NCBI RefSeq assembly: GCF_910596095.1
Contig: NC_056535.1
Coordinates: 25,638,505 to 25,702,504, forward strand
Reading direction: 5' to 3'
From: Thunnus maccoyii
Taxonomy: Eukaryota > Chordata > Actinopteri > Scombriformes > Scombridae
Length of the DNA stretch: 64,000 bases
In this document: piece after piece, positions 1-10,456 of the stretch
Position numbering within the stretch: position 1 is the first letter of the stretch
Layout: every line of letters begins with the position of its first letter
The notes under the pieces: model-generated
The model's input: only the letters and a program-made list of their open reading frames with translations
Told to the model about the DNA's origin: nothing
Databases searched by the model: none
Made by a program: the position numbers and the translations under genes

Positions 1-2
1 AT

Positions 3-530
3 TTCAAAATGCTAAAAGCAAACCTCTCTTCCTGTCATAAAAACATTAACAGTATGCAGACTTACTGTGAATCTTAACACGCACAATTTATGCTGGATTA
101 CAGGTATTTGCTGGCTAGATCATCCAACATATCACATTTCTTTTTAATCAACATTTTAACATCAGAATTCACAAGAAGGCATTATTGTAAAAGCACTCAA
201 CAGGTCTGAGTATCAATTGAACAATGAAATGATGATTATATTTTCACTTGACTCTTAAACAGTTCAAAATGCTGTTTATAAAAGCATCAAACGCCTCTTC
301 TCTGTCATAAGAACATTAACGGTATGCCACATTATCCAACATATATTTCTTTTTACACAACATTTTAACACCTGAATTCACAAGAGGGCACTATATATAC
401 CACCAGCATAAAAGCACTGAACAGATTTGAAAATCAACTCAACAAATAAACTGCATCTAGGCAGCTCTTAAAATGTTCAAAATACTGTTTAGTTAAGGCA
501 TCTCTTCTCATGTCTCTGTCATAAGCAGTT
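3..530. repeat. Three diverged tandem repeat units
   Basis: A unit beginning TTCAAAATRCT starts at 3, 263 and 476, so the spacings are about 260 and 213 bases. Shared landmarks are the starting motif, a run close to CTCTTCTCTGTCATAA about 25-50 bases later, CATTAACRGTATGC (units 1 and 2), and ATCCAACATAT followed by TTCACAAGARGGCA. The third unit is cut short near 530. The array lies just 3' of the minus-strand coding exon that ends at 558, so it may be 3'UTR of that gene. No reading frame runs through it. Confidence 0.7.
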
Positions 531-557
531 CTTGAGTGCTACCTCACATCTGACTCC

Positions 558-1526
558 TCATTCGTCAAACAACATGTTTTTAACTGTTAACAGTTTTGGG
601 GGGAGGGCTTTGTTTCCCAAACCAAGCATTACACTTTGAATGAATTTGAATGTGTTTCCAACACATTTTGGGTAATCGAGGTTCAAGGCATATGTGAGGC
701 CAAATATGAGGCAAAATGCCTGTGGCAAGTCCCGAATTTTGTCCATCACAATACCTCCCTCAAGGACGATGGCTGTGGACACGGGCTGCTCAGGATCGTC
801 TTCACTTAGGATGGTCAATACACCGACTGTGACATTGTCTATGGCCTCATCTTTCGTTGTGTCCTGCAAAGAAACAAACAATCAGCAAAACAATGTGTAG
901 TCAGGAAGTATTTGGATAGTTAGACACTATGATCATTATAAACTATACACTAAGATCTGCGATGGAGAGACAAAAAATGAACAATAGAATAACAATCAAT
1001 AGCTACAATAACACCCTCTAAATTTGAAATGAAGTGAAAGATAAGACAGTAAAGGAAGGCCTACATTAATGAATACAGGCAGAAATGTGAAGGACATATA
1101 TCTTTGATGTCGGTATTACAAGTGAATATACTGCATTTTGTGCAAGTACTTACAAAACATGTCTTATAGAACTTGTTTGGGTCATCACCAAAGACGATGG
1201 GAAGGCCTTTGAGGACCACGGAGCGTCTTGCAGTTACATCCGATGACTTATAAGACAGAGACAGAAAACATCAATTAGAATAAAAAAAGTCAGACAAAGA
1301 ATGAAAATGTTGGTCTGTAAGTGTATGTAGATGAGAGTAAGAACTTAAAACTTAAATTATTAAATTAATTTCTTACCAAGTTGGCCATTAACTCTTGAAT
1401 CTTCAGTCCAGCAGCTCCCTTTTTTGACTGCAGGAGTTCAATGATCCGTGGAGTGTGCTTGTCAAGAGACTCAAAGAAACTGCTTTCAAGATGTTTGGTG
1501 GCAATTCTGCTAAACTCTGCAAAGAC
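558..1526 (-). CDS. C-terminal exons of an unnamed fish multi-exon gene (three exons)
   Basis: Three minus-strand exons join in one frame: 1377-1526, 1154-1246 and 558-863, the last including the stop. Acceptors (TTCTTAG, TTATAAG, TTTGCAG) and donors (GTAAGA, GTAAGT) are canonical, and all junctions are phase 0. The 182-residue product opens with an alpha-helical stretch (FAEFSRIATKHLESSFFESL), then a segment containing LKGLPIVFGDD, then an acidic/hydrophobic end with ILSEDDPEQPVSTAIVLEGG. From memory, this module is the C-terminus of multi-copy uncharacterised fish proteins, some labelled SAM-domain-containing 3-like; I cannot verify that label. It probably belongs to the same gene as the zinc-finger frame at 1699-2217, which lies only 172 bases upstream with no room for the middle region. 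Function unknown. Confidence 0.65.
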
Positions 1527-1698
1527 CTAAGAAAAAAAAAGTAGGGCAATGGGGTAGTGGGGGGGCAGTGAGAATACCAGTTAAGTATGGTAAAATCACA
1601 CACCATACTATTTCATATAAAACTGAATGACATCAATAAATTCTCACTGTAAGAGCAAGAGTTCTTTACTTGAAAAGAACATGTTAACGCATAAACAT

Positions 1699-2217
1699 TT
1701 ACAAAGACTTATATCTTATATCATCAGCTACAGAGACATTATCCTCGGCTTGAATATTTAAACTGGGGGGAGGTTCTTCAGGTAACTTCCCTGAAAGAAT
1801 TTCAGTTTTGAATGGCATTGTACTATGTACTGGATGCTCTTTGGATTTATGTGCATTAAATGTGGAATAATTGCTGCTCTGGAAGTTACATCCTTGATAT
1901 GGACAACTAACCTTTTGTTTCAGTCTCAAATGCCCACGTAAATGGGTGAAAAAGTTTGAATCAGTGCCAGGCTCAACAAAGTCACACAGCGGACAGTGGA
2001 ATGCTGTTTCACTCCTTTTGCCTGGATCTTTTTGAGTGCGCCAGGTAGATAAATGCACCTTAAGTGCATTAAAAGACTTAAACGTGCATATGCATTCCTT
2101 ATGTGGGCAAGGAAGTTGTGCAATCCGTGTATGGGACCCATGTTTTAAGCGGTAATGTTTAAGTAAATGGCCTCTCTTTTCTGCACAAAATGTGCAGCAC
2201 TTACATGTCCACTGCAT
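1699..2217 (-). CDS. C2H2 zinc-finger protein reading frame, probable N-terminal part of the same gene
   Basis: A 172-codon open frame with four C2H2-like units: residues 8-26 (C-x2-C-x9-H-x4-H), 37-59 (C-x4-C-x12-H, the second His position holding Trp59), 75-96 (C-x2-C-x13-H-x3-H) and 105-128 (C-x4-C-x12-H-x4-H). The start at MQWTCKCC was chosen because the finger begins directly after it and upstream frames stop before reaching it. An acceptor (TTTCATTTCAG) lies about 40 bases upstream. After finger 4 the chain becomes Glu/Pro-rich and stops at codon 173 (RYKSL). Relatives that I recall continue for several hundred residues, so this stop or a lost splice donor may truncate the protein. Finger 2 is probably dead. 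Nucleic-acid binding is an inference from the domain only. Confidence 0.6.
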   Translation of the reverse strand: MQWTCKCCTFCAEKRGHLLKHYRLKHGSHTRIAQLPCPHKECICTFKSFNALKVHLSTWRTQKDPGKRSETAFHCPLCDFVEPGTDSNFFTHLRGHLRLKQKVSCPYQGCNFQSSNYSTFNAHKSKEHPVHSTMPFKTEILSGKLPEEPPPSLNIQAEDNVSVADDIRYKSL

Positions 2218-2252
2218 TTGAAGGTTTAATCTGGTTTTGAAGGGTCCTGATT

Positions 2253-2570
2253 GATAAATCTGAAATGAAAGAAAATAAGAAAATGATTAGAATATGTAGT
2301 TGTAGCCTGAGAGATAAACACACACACACAGACAATGAGAATCCTCACCTTGGAGGATACTCTAGATGTGTCCACTTCAGCGGAATGAAGGCCAGGCAGG
2401 GGTTTGGTCTGCTTGATAAATCTGAAATGATAGAAAATAAGAAAATGATTAGAACATGTAGTTGTAATGATATATTAATTACTGCACAAGGAGAATCATG
2501 AGAAAATACCGTCTACTGCTGAGATTGTGCACTGTGTGGACTCCTCATTAGTTTGAGCCTGTGTTAGACA
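2253..2570 (-). other. Candidate 5' non-coding exons with a duplicated intron/exon boundary
   Basis: A 52-base block at 2253-2304 recurs at 2415-2466 with two mismatches. On the minus strand each copy ends in a polypyrimidine tract, TTTCAG and ATTTATCA, so an intron-exon junction was duplicated. Exon-like pieces lie at about 2350-2425 (donor GTGAGG) and 2512-2560 (acceptor ACACAG, donor GTATTT). All frames through the joined pieces meet stops before the zinc-finger start, so they would be 5'UTR if used. Confidence 0.35.
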
Positions 2571-3540
2571 TAGTTAAAAAGAATAAAACAATTCAACTGT
2601 TAATACTTAATATTCAAGCATTCACAGTATTTTAGCCATCTCCTATATGACCAGGCTTTACAATGCTGTTGGTCAAATACAAGTGAAAACTATGACAAAC
2701 ACATTAGTCACAAAGACAGTTCTAAGGCTGACAGATATGTAGCTTATGAGTCTAACAGTGATCCTATTATCCTTAAAACATTACTGTTTGTCAGTCTTGA
2801 TGTTAACTAGGTACTAATGGATTTAATTTCAGTTTCAATCTAAACACACACACACACACCTGGATTATTATTTTTTTGAAAGGTTATGTATTACGCGCCA
2901 TACGAATTAATCACAAACTACATCAACCTCATGTAGGTGTTCCTGTCAGCTGCCAAAGTCACATATGAACAACTAAATCTACATTTTTTTGTGAATATGC
3001 TGGAAACTGTCTTAGCCGAGAGGGCTCTCTCCCTGCCTGTGTGTAACGTTACAAAGTCGGATAGACAGAGTTGAGACCGTGATGCTTGCGGACCTGGGCG
3101 CAAGCGCCTCGGTCCCGACCGCATCACTGTCGTGCTCAAATGGCGCTAAAGAACACCCACTCGAGTAATATTGCTTAAGTGAACATGACCCACCAGGCAT
3201 GCACCCTCATGGTTTCACCTAAAAAAAAGCCTGCGTTAGCGACAACAACAAAAGCACCTAATTTCACTGACGTTTTGGGATTTTACAACTTTATTCTACG
3301 TTTGACAGTCGTGTTTTGCGAGTAACGTGTCCTTGCATCTCCAAGCTAACTTAACTTCTAAGAAAATAACCCCCCTTCCCCCCACCCCCAGCCCTAGACT
3401 TGTACTGTGTCTCAAATCACATACTTCTGTACTTACACTTAACATTTTGAGAAAGTAAGTGCGTTCACACTGAGAAATATGTAAAAATACACTGTGAGTA
3501 CCCAGATGTTTCACTCAAAACAGTCAAAAAGTTGAGTGTG
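2571..3540. other. Gene-free stretch upstream of the zinc-finger locus
   Basis: Mostly AT-rich DNA with a short (CA)n run near 2846-2858. From about 3000 to 3220 it becomes richer in CpG, consistent with a promoter or first exon for the minus-strand gene. No convincing coding exon seen. Confidence 0.3.
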
Positions 3541-4140
3541 GAACTATGGACACTTCTCACCCTTAATGGCCGCCATCTTGGCTACGTGGGGGGGGGGGGA
3601 AACTGGAAATCACCACATCACACAAATGTAAGTTATAAATGTGTTTTGAGCACTAAGCACCACTATACTGTTGTTGGATATAAGCCATCAATATATTTTT
3701 TGGGTTGATTTAGAGGTCTGTAATTATTTGGTAGCACAAACTATAAATGCTAACGCTAGCGATTGCTAACGCTAGCTAATGCTAACCCCAAATGACGGAT
3801 AAGACTACACAGAGACACACGTCCTAACATCGTACATGATAGATAATGTTATCCATCGCTCTATCGATTGTTTTCTGGTCGGTTTCATCGAAAACAAATG
3901 CATTGGCCGGGAGAACTGTTAGCGAAACAGCAGAAAATCGAACACACTTGCATAGTTCCCCTTTTAGTCAAGCATGGACTCACCATATCAATGTTCCAAG
4001 CAGCAGCAGAACGATAAATCCCAAAATTGAAATAATGGCCGTTGCAGCCGTGTCCAAGTCCAACGACATAGGCATACCGCGCCAAGAGGCAGGTGGTTGA
4101 TGATCTGTGCAGTGCGCATGTGCAGCCGTTGAACCGTTAG
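3541..4140. promoter_or_regulatory. Promoter-like stretch with YY1 motif and CpG-bearing DNA
   Basis: The YY1 core GCCGCCATCTTG sits at 3569-3580, followed by TACGTG. On the minus strand it reads AAGATGGCGGC, a form common at vertebrate start sites where the ATG overlaps the motif. That ATG is followed five codons later by GGTGAGA, a plausible donor. The next 500 bases carry many CpGs relative to the surrounding DNA and repeats of GCTAACGCTAGC (3748-3788). It probably drives the minus-strand transcripts (zinc-finger gene or the exon at 3984). No TATA box seen. Confidence 0.4.
3984..4075 (-). CDS. Candidate first coding exon of a small single-pass membrane protein
   Basis: The frame from the ATG at 4075 encodes MPMSLDLDTAATAII, then a strongly hydrophobic run (SILGFIVLLLLGTLI), and ends in phase 2 at a strong donor (TG|GTGAGT). 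A short acidic N-terminus, one membrane segment near the N-terminus and a donor right after it fit the first exon of a small integral membrane protein. The frame stays open upstream to 4183, but that part is encoded by a poly-G tract on the plus strand and is unlikely to be translated. I could not find the next exon or name a family. It may be a chance ORF in a CpG-bearing promoter. Confidence 0.4.
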
Positions 4141-4141
4141 A

Positions 4142-4164
4142 GGGGGGGGGGGGGGGGGGGGGGG
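4142..4164. repeat. Poly-G homopolymer (23 G)
   Basis: An uninterrupted run of 23 G on the plus strand. It is prone to slippage and its length may be a sequencing or assembly error. It could form a G-quadruplex. Confidence 0.9.
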
Positions 4165-7090
4165 CTGTAGCACTTTGTGGCACTGCCAGCCCTGGTCGTT
4201 CAATAAAGTTGTACCAATAATGTTATGTAAAAGCAAGAAAAGAAATTAAGTAAAAAAAAAAAAATAAAAAAAAAAATAGAGGAGCATTTTCCTGTGTAAG
4301 TGTAAGGAGGTAGAAATAGGAAGTAACTTAACAAGAAAAAATACTTTAAGTGCCAACACTTCTAATATGTAGGGTGTTTAAGTATAAGAGTAAATGCACA
4401 TAGTTACATGTAACTAAGTACATTAACTCATGAAAAGGCCTAAGTTGCCAGGACTTGTTTTTTCTAAATCAATACAACTCGAGCATACTGAGTTTGGAAG
4501 GTTTTTCAACTACAAAGTACAGGTAACTTATTCAAAATGAGTGTTAGCAACATGTTAATAAAAACTGAGTTTAGTACACTCAATACCTTTTATTAAAGCC
4601 AATGTTTAGATTTACAGTGCAGATATGGGTGAATGCAGGTATTGTTTCACTGGAGAAGTTTTGATTCTAATTGGTACTGGGTTATTTCGGTCGATACCTT
4701 AAAGGTATCGAGTACCTATACCCAGCCCTAGTAAGAGCAGAGTGATATTGTGACATTCAAAAATAGAAAAAATGGGTTTTAAGTCAGAATTTACACATAT
4801 CAGTTAGCACTTATTTGGTGGTTTATAGTTACCATTTAATCAACCACATTTCATTGATTGTTTTAATTTCATTTTTTTATTTTAATAAATTTATCAAGAA
4901 ATCCCATGAAAAGTCTAAGACCAATATTAAATTGATCCTATAGACAAGTATTGTCTGTGTAGCCAAAGCCTGATGTAATCTATTCCTCTGTGCCTTTTGT
5001 TGTCCAGTGACATGTTCCTTCATTATAGTGAACATGGGAACTGTATTTATATATCTGTTTATTTTGACTCAATCCCACATACAGTTCATCTGCTGCAGAT
5101 TCACAAGAACACCAAATGTGTATTAGTCTGTGGCTAAAAATAGTCCCCAACTAATGCAATATTAATTCCTGTCTGAGTAAAGTTTGCTAAAAACTACAGT
5201 GCCCGGCTGTTTTAAGAAAACTATATATTAGTGACCTGTTTTTGAAGATTTACCACTTCAGTAGGAACCAATGATATTGGGGCTGAGGACCACAGACAGG
5301 GTGGGAAAGAACATTTAACAACATTTAAATATGCCAACTAACACATTGTTGATTTTGGACTTTTCATGAGATTTGTTAATTTGTTGTGTTAATTATTTTA
5401 GTTATTAGCTTGTTCTGTCAAGCAGAGAACACCACCTGTTGCTCTGTCATTTGGCCCTCATGAGAGTTTGTGTGTCCCATTCTGTATCTCAGAGTTGATA
5501 TAAATTGGGATGAAGACTTGACAAAGTACAGCTAGACCTCCTGGTAAAGTGTCCTTTCTGCATTAAAAGCCAGACAGGAGCTCCCATACAAGACTGATAT
5601 CCAACCAGTGATATACGATACTAATATTTATTCAGACAAAATAGCACATATGTTGTTTTTCATTCCTCTATGAGGAATAGTTTTAGGCTTTATGCATTCA
5701 GGCAGTGATACTGAGATTCAACACTACGAGACTTTCTAAACATCTGTTGTTTTCCATTTGTCAGAAACACCTGCCTTACCTGTTCCCCTCTCATCCACCC
5801 CTCTCACTCTACATCTCCTCTGTTCTCGCTTTTATCTGGTAGTGTTGCAACACAGCCTCCGGGGACTCCATGCCCACCTCTTCCTCATAGCTCACCTCCC
5901 AAAAGGTTAATAACCTAATGAAAAGTCAAGGTCATCCGTGTGCCGCAGCTGAGTGCTGGGAAAGCAAAAAACTAGAGAGAAACTGCCAGGGTGTTGTATT
6001 GGATTTTGATTTGAGTAAACAAAGGTGCTCACCTACATCAACCCCTTTAAAGGGTTACAGTAAGAGCAGTGGATCTTGGAGCTTTTTCCTTTTGGCTTTT
6101 TTATGAGATCATGAGGTCAACGGGCAAGAGGTTTGCTTGTGTCTCCCATTATGCTATTGTCTCTGAAGTATTTAATGGCATTGGAGATAATGTGTGCTGC
6201 CAAATATGAAGAAAAATAGCGTGTTGCCATCAAAATAAAAATGATTCCCTTAACCTTTTGGAATATGAATTAAATCATATGCTCTGTCTGGAATAGACCC
6301 ACTATACTTTTGTGCACGGCGTTGATCATCATGAGTCATTTTTCTTTCCATTGAAGTTATGTCCAAAAAAGAGGAATGGTGACTCTCACATTTAGGGAAA
6401 GTTGGTATTACTCCAGTGGCGTCATTCAAGAGGTTTCCTCACTTTTAAAAACCCTGTGAGAGTGCAAATGATCCACCTGTGAGACAGTAGAACCAGTGAG
6501 TCATGCTAATTAGCAATTACATCCACAATCACCCATGTTAATTCACTTAGGAGGAGGTCAGCATAATTCATTCTCATTTTCAGAAACTAGGACTGACATT
6601 AAATTAATGCACCTAAAATAAGTGGCATTTAAGAACCAGAGTCTTCCACTCACAGGAGCAGCCACAGGCACACACACACACACACAAAGACACACACCGG
6701 TTATCTCTACACCATTTTCTTCTTTCATTCAGTCCCTACACACAGTCACAAATTTTCACACACTCTTTCTGATTCAATCTTTAGCTCTTTCAGGTTTTAT
6801 CGTCATTGAAATCTAAAATCTCTCGTCGCTCTCCAACACACATGTCAGTACATGGATGGTGTCTTGGGGGAGAGCTTACATGATTTTCCGCTTGTTTCTT
6901 GTCAAACAACATTTCCTGACCACACAGTTGCAACCTTTGGCATTCACATCAAATGCAGTCTCCAACAAAGGACAGATTCAATATCATGAGTTATCTGAAA
7001 AAGTCAGAAGGACACATGTTGTGCAAAACAACAATACTGGATAGTTTTGTCAGATTTTGATATTTTTACATACATATGGTGTAAGCACAT
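4165..7090. other. Gene-free stretch, 4.2-7.1 kb
   Basis: AT-rich intergenic DNA. Near 4666-4731 lies a short near-palindrome (CGATACCTTAAAGGTATCG) ending in TACCCAGCCCTA, which resembles the end of a common teleost DNA-transposon family (a GGGCTGGGTA-type end). A (CA)n run is at about 6668-6686. The short ORFs here have no recognisable content. Confidence 0.4.
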
Positions 7091-7094
7091 AAAC

Positions 7095-7310
7095 ATCTTT
7101 GTGATAAGGAGCCCTTAAACTTGTTTTTTTTTTCACTTTCTCGCTGAAAGTTAGATTAGAGGGTCAGCTGTACAGCAAATATGAAACTACAGCCAGCAGC
7201 CAGTTAGCTTAGCTTAGCATGAAGACAGAGGTTATGTGCTGGACGATTTCTTGGCTGGGCACAGTTGAGTGGACTTCCTGGAGTCTCTCCTGGTTGCCTG
7301 GCAACCTCAC
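7095..7310 (+). repeat. Fragment of a common teleost interspersed repeat
   Basis: Contains GAAACTACAGCCAGCAGCCAG and TTAGCTTAGCTTAGCATGAAG, hallmarks of a repeat seen often in fish introns. A related palindromic copy is at 36.4 kb. Only one arm is recognisable here. Confidence 0.5.
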
Positions 7311-7718
7311 AGTAAAGACAAGACAAAGCTAACGGGCTACTGTATCTTAAAGAGGACATATTAAGCACATTTCAAGGTCTGTATTTTTAATCTGGGGATC
7401 TACTGGAACATCTCTGCATGATTTGCAGTTCAAAAAACTCCTTATTTTATTCATACTGACCTTTTCCGCAGCCTCTCACTTCAGCAAGATGTTGAACTAT
7501 TCTTTTGAAGAATTTTGACAAAGATATGTGCTAGAAGAGACATTTTACAGTTGAAAAAGACATTTGTCCATGCTTACAAGTGGAAAAACTATTTTATATT
7601 ACCCCTAAATATATCTTTGGCAATGCAATACATCTGCTATAAGGAGGTCAAATAGGAGGTCAAAACCTCGAGTGCTTCCGTGGTTCAATGATAAAACTCA
7701 GGCCTTTATAATAGAAAA

Positions 7719-8305
7719 GCCGAGTGTAAATAGAACGCAAGGCAGTTTTATTTATAAACCACGTTTCATACACAGAGATAGATTCAAGGTGCTGTACAGA
7801 GAACTAAGGCAACACAATACAAAGTTAAAATAACACAACTGAAAAAGAGTTAAATAAAATATATAGAGAGATAAAAATAAAAAAAAAATATTTAAAAGAA
7901 TAAAAACAAAACAATTAAAAAATAATAGTAATACAATAATAATAAGACCTTGAGTTTTAAAGACATTTAGTTAAAAGCACTTGAGAACAATAAGGTTTTC
8001 AGTCTGGATTTGAAAGCTGTGAGGTTTGAGGCATTTCTCAGACCATCAGGCAGTGCTGTGCTGCATAATGACTAAAAGCCGCTTCTCCTTGTTTAGAGTT
8101 TGCCCTGGGCACCACTGGCAGTCCACTCCCTAGTGATCTAAGAGGTTTCACAGGGCTATATTGCTAAAGCATATCAGTCCTATATTTAGGGCCAACTCCA
8201 TGTAGAGATTTATAAATAAGTAATAAGACTTTAAAATCAATTCTGTGGCTTATTGGCAACCAGTGTAGAGATTTAAGAACTGGGGTGATGTGGAGGGCTA
8301 ATAAA
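7719..8305. repeat. Interspersed non-LTR-type element, probably 3' part
   Basis: Starts with a TTTTATTTATAAACCACGTTTCATACA-like end, has an A-rich middle (7840-7950), then a complex block that includes GGTTTTCAGTCTGGATTTGAAAGC and GGCAACCAGTGTAGAGATTTAAG. From memory this is a frequent fish repeat; the exact family is not certain. No intact reading frame. Confidence 0.45.
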
Positions 8306-8849
8306 TTTCAAATCTTCTATCTCGATATTTTGAGAAATTGAATGCTCACATATCAGAGGATGGTTAAGTATGCAAAAGCTGCATTTTTCTCACACCTTAT
8401 ATTAAAAACTGTCACAACTCTGTGGTTCTGTTCCAAGGCATATATTCTGTCATTAGCCCCTCTCTCAACCACAGCCTTGAAGCCTCCACATAGAAGTGTG
8501 AGGGATTTTTAGCTTGTTTTACTGCTTTTATGATGTTGTTCCAACAAAATTTCTAAAATATGTCTTTGACACTGTAGGTCCTACACTTTAAATTCTAATT
8601 AGTTAACCTTACTTAAAAAAAAGCATGCAAACTGATTGCCTTAAAAAAAACTAAGTGGAATAGTTATTTTATGCTGTACTAACAAATGCTTATTTAGTGT
8701 AGTATCCTTACACTTGTTTAAGTTACTAATAAAACCTGTACAGAGTACTTGATGATTTACTTTAGATGTACTCTTGACTTAGTATAGACAACTCAGAATT
8801 ACTATTTCAAACAACTAAATCATTTCAAGTGTAGTATCCTGTCTATTGT

Positions 8850-10392
8850 CAGCAGTTCTCTGGCCACAGCTACTTTTCCTTCTAGCTTTAAGCATGCAGT
8901 AGTTCAGCCTCTCCTTAAAAAACCCAGCCTTGATCTGTCTAATCTCATTAACTTTAGACCCATCTCCAAGCTTCGATTTTTATCAAAAGTTTTAGAAAAA
9001 ACTGTTTTTACCCAATCAATATCTTACCTAAATCATAATATTTAAAAAAAAAATTCCAGTCAGGTCTTAGGGCACTACACCGTAGAGAAACAGCCCTTTT
9101 CAAAGTAGCCAATCCTCCTTGTAGCAGATGCAAGAGAATGCTCAGTTTTAATCCTTCTAGATCTGAGTGCAGCACTCGACACCGTAGATCATACTATTTT
9201 ATTTGAGGGCCTTGAATATTGGGTGGTATCTCAGACTTAACATCGAGCTGGTTTAAATCCTATTATCCAATAGAACTTTCTCTGCCACAGTATAGGTAAG
9301 TTTTCATCACTTGTGGGGTTCCACAGGGCTCTTTTCTTGGCCCCATCCTCTTCTCCCTCTACATGCGTCCACTTGGTCATATAATTTGTAAGCATTATGT
9401 TTCTTTTCACAGTTTATGCTGATGATGCACAGTTATATCTACTTATAAGACATAATAATCCCAATTGCTTTAACACTCTCAGAAAATGTCTCGAGAACAT
9501 TAAGTATTGGATGTCCAACAACTTTCTGCAGTTCAATGAAAACAAAATTAAAATTAAAACTCAGGCAGCCAAACTCAAGAAATCTTAAATTACATGATGT
9601 CACTGACTTATAATCTAATATAAAGCTTGTGGCCAGAAACTTGAAACTTGATCTGACTTTTGAAGGGCAGGTAAAGAGAGTTGTGCAGTCTGGCTTCCTT
9701 CAGTTGAAGAATATATCAAAAGTCAAATCAGTTTCATCTTATGCTGATTTAGAGAAGGTAATTCATGCTTTTATTTCATCTCACCTTGAGTATTTCAACT
9801 CTTTGTAGTCCTGCCTCAGTCAAAATCACTCTCACGTCTTCAGCTTATTCAAAATGCCACAGCTGGATTTTAACTGGCACCAAATGTAGAGACAATATTA
9901 TCCCAATCTTAGCACATCTGCACTGGTTACCACTTAGATTTAGTATTGATTTCAAGATTTTACTGATTGTTTTTAAGGCAAGGTATAGCCCCTAGATAAA
10001 CTATATTGCTGACCCGTTAACCTCCTATAAGCCAGAACGTAGTCAACGATCCTCAGCCCTTTTTGGCTGTTCCACAGTCGAGGCTCAAGACTAAAGGTGA
10101 CTGTGCTTCCTCTATTAAGGCACCTAGACTGTGGAATGACCTGCCTGAGGAAGTTAGGCTAGCTAAATCAGTTTCATCTTTTAAATCCCTTCTAAAAACA
10201 CACTTTTACAGACAGGCCTTTATGTGAATCACTCCTTACGCACTGCTGTTCAGGAGTTTGGGACCACTTTGTGTTTTCTGTAAAGTTCCATCTGTTTTTA
10301 ATTGTTTGTTTGTTTGTTTGTTTTTATCTATTGTATGACCTATGTTCCTATTTTGATTAATATTGTTATTGTTTTATGCAAATAAAGTTAAC

Positions 10393-10454
<62 letters not shown>

Positions 10455-10456
10455 GC
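8850..10456 (+). mobile_element. Degenerate L2-like LINE, reverse-transcriptase region and 3' end
   Basis: Conceptual translation in shifting frames shows reverse-transcriptase landmarks in the right order. A LKKPSLDLSNLINFRPISKL-type block lies near 8915-8975, an L..LDLSAALDTVDHTILF-like block (read across a frameshift) near 9150-9205, a GVPQG-like block near 9318, and the catalytic YADD near 9412-9423. This is followed by NFLQFNENK and a C-terminal FKSLLKTHFYRQAF-type block near 10180-10225. Several frameshifts and stops break it. It ends in an AATAAAG-type 3' end followed by (AAT)n at 10393-10454, the microsatellite tail typical of L2-like elements. Dead copy. Confidence 0.85.
10393..10454. 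repeat. (AAT)n microsatellite, tail of the LINE copy
   Basis: About 20 uninterrupted AAT units directly after the AATAAAGTTAAC end of the L2-like element. Probably the replicated tail of that insertion, expanded later. Confidence 0.85.

Noticed and set aside
694..900. 68-codon plus-strand ORF over the minus-strand exon
   Set aside because: Shadow of the coding exon 558-863, which has proper splice sites and a conserved-looking product.
4076..4183. Upstream in-frame extension of the membrane-peptide exon with a poly-proline run
   Set aside because: The prolines come from the homopolymeric G tract; the internal ATG is a more natural start.
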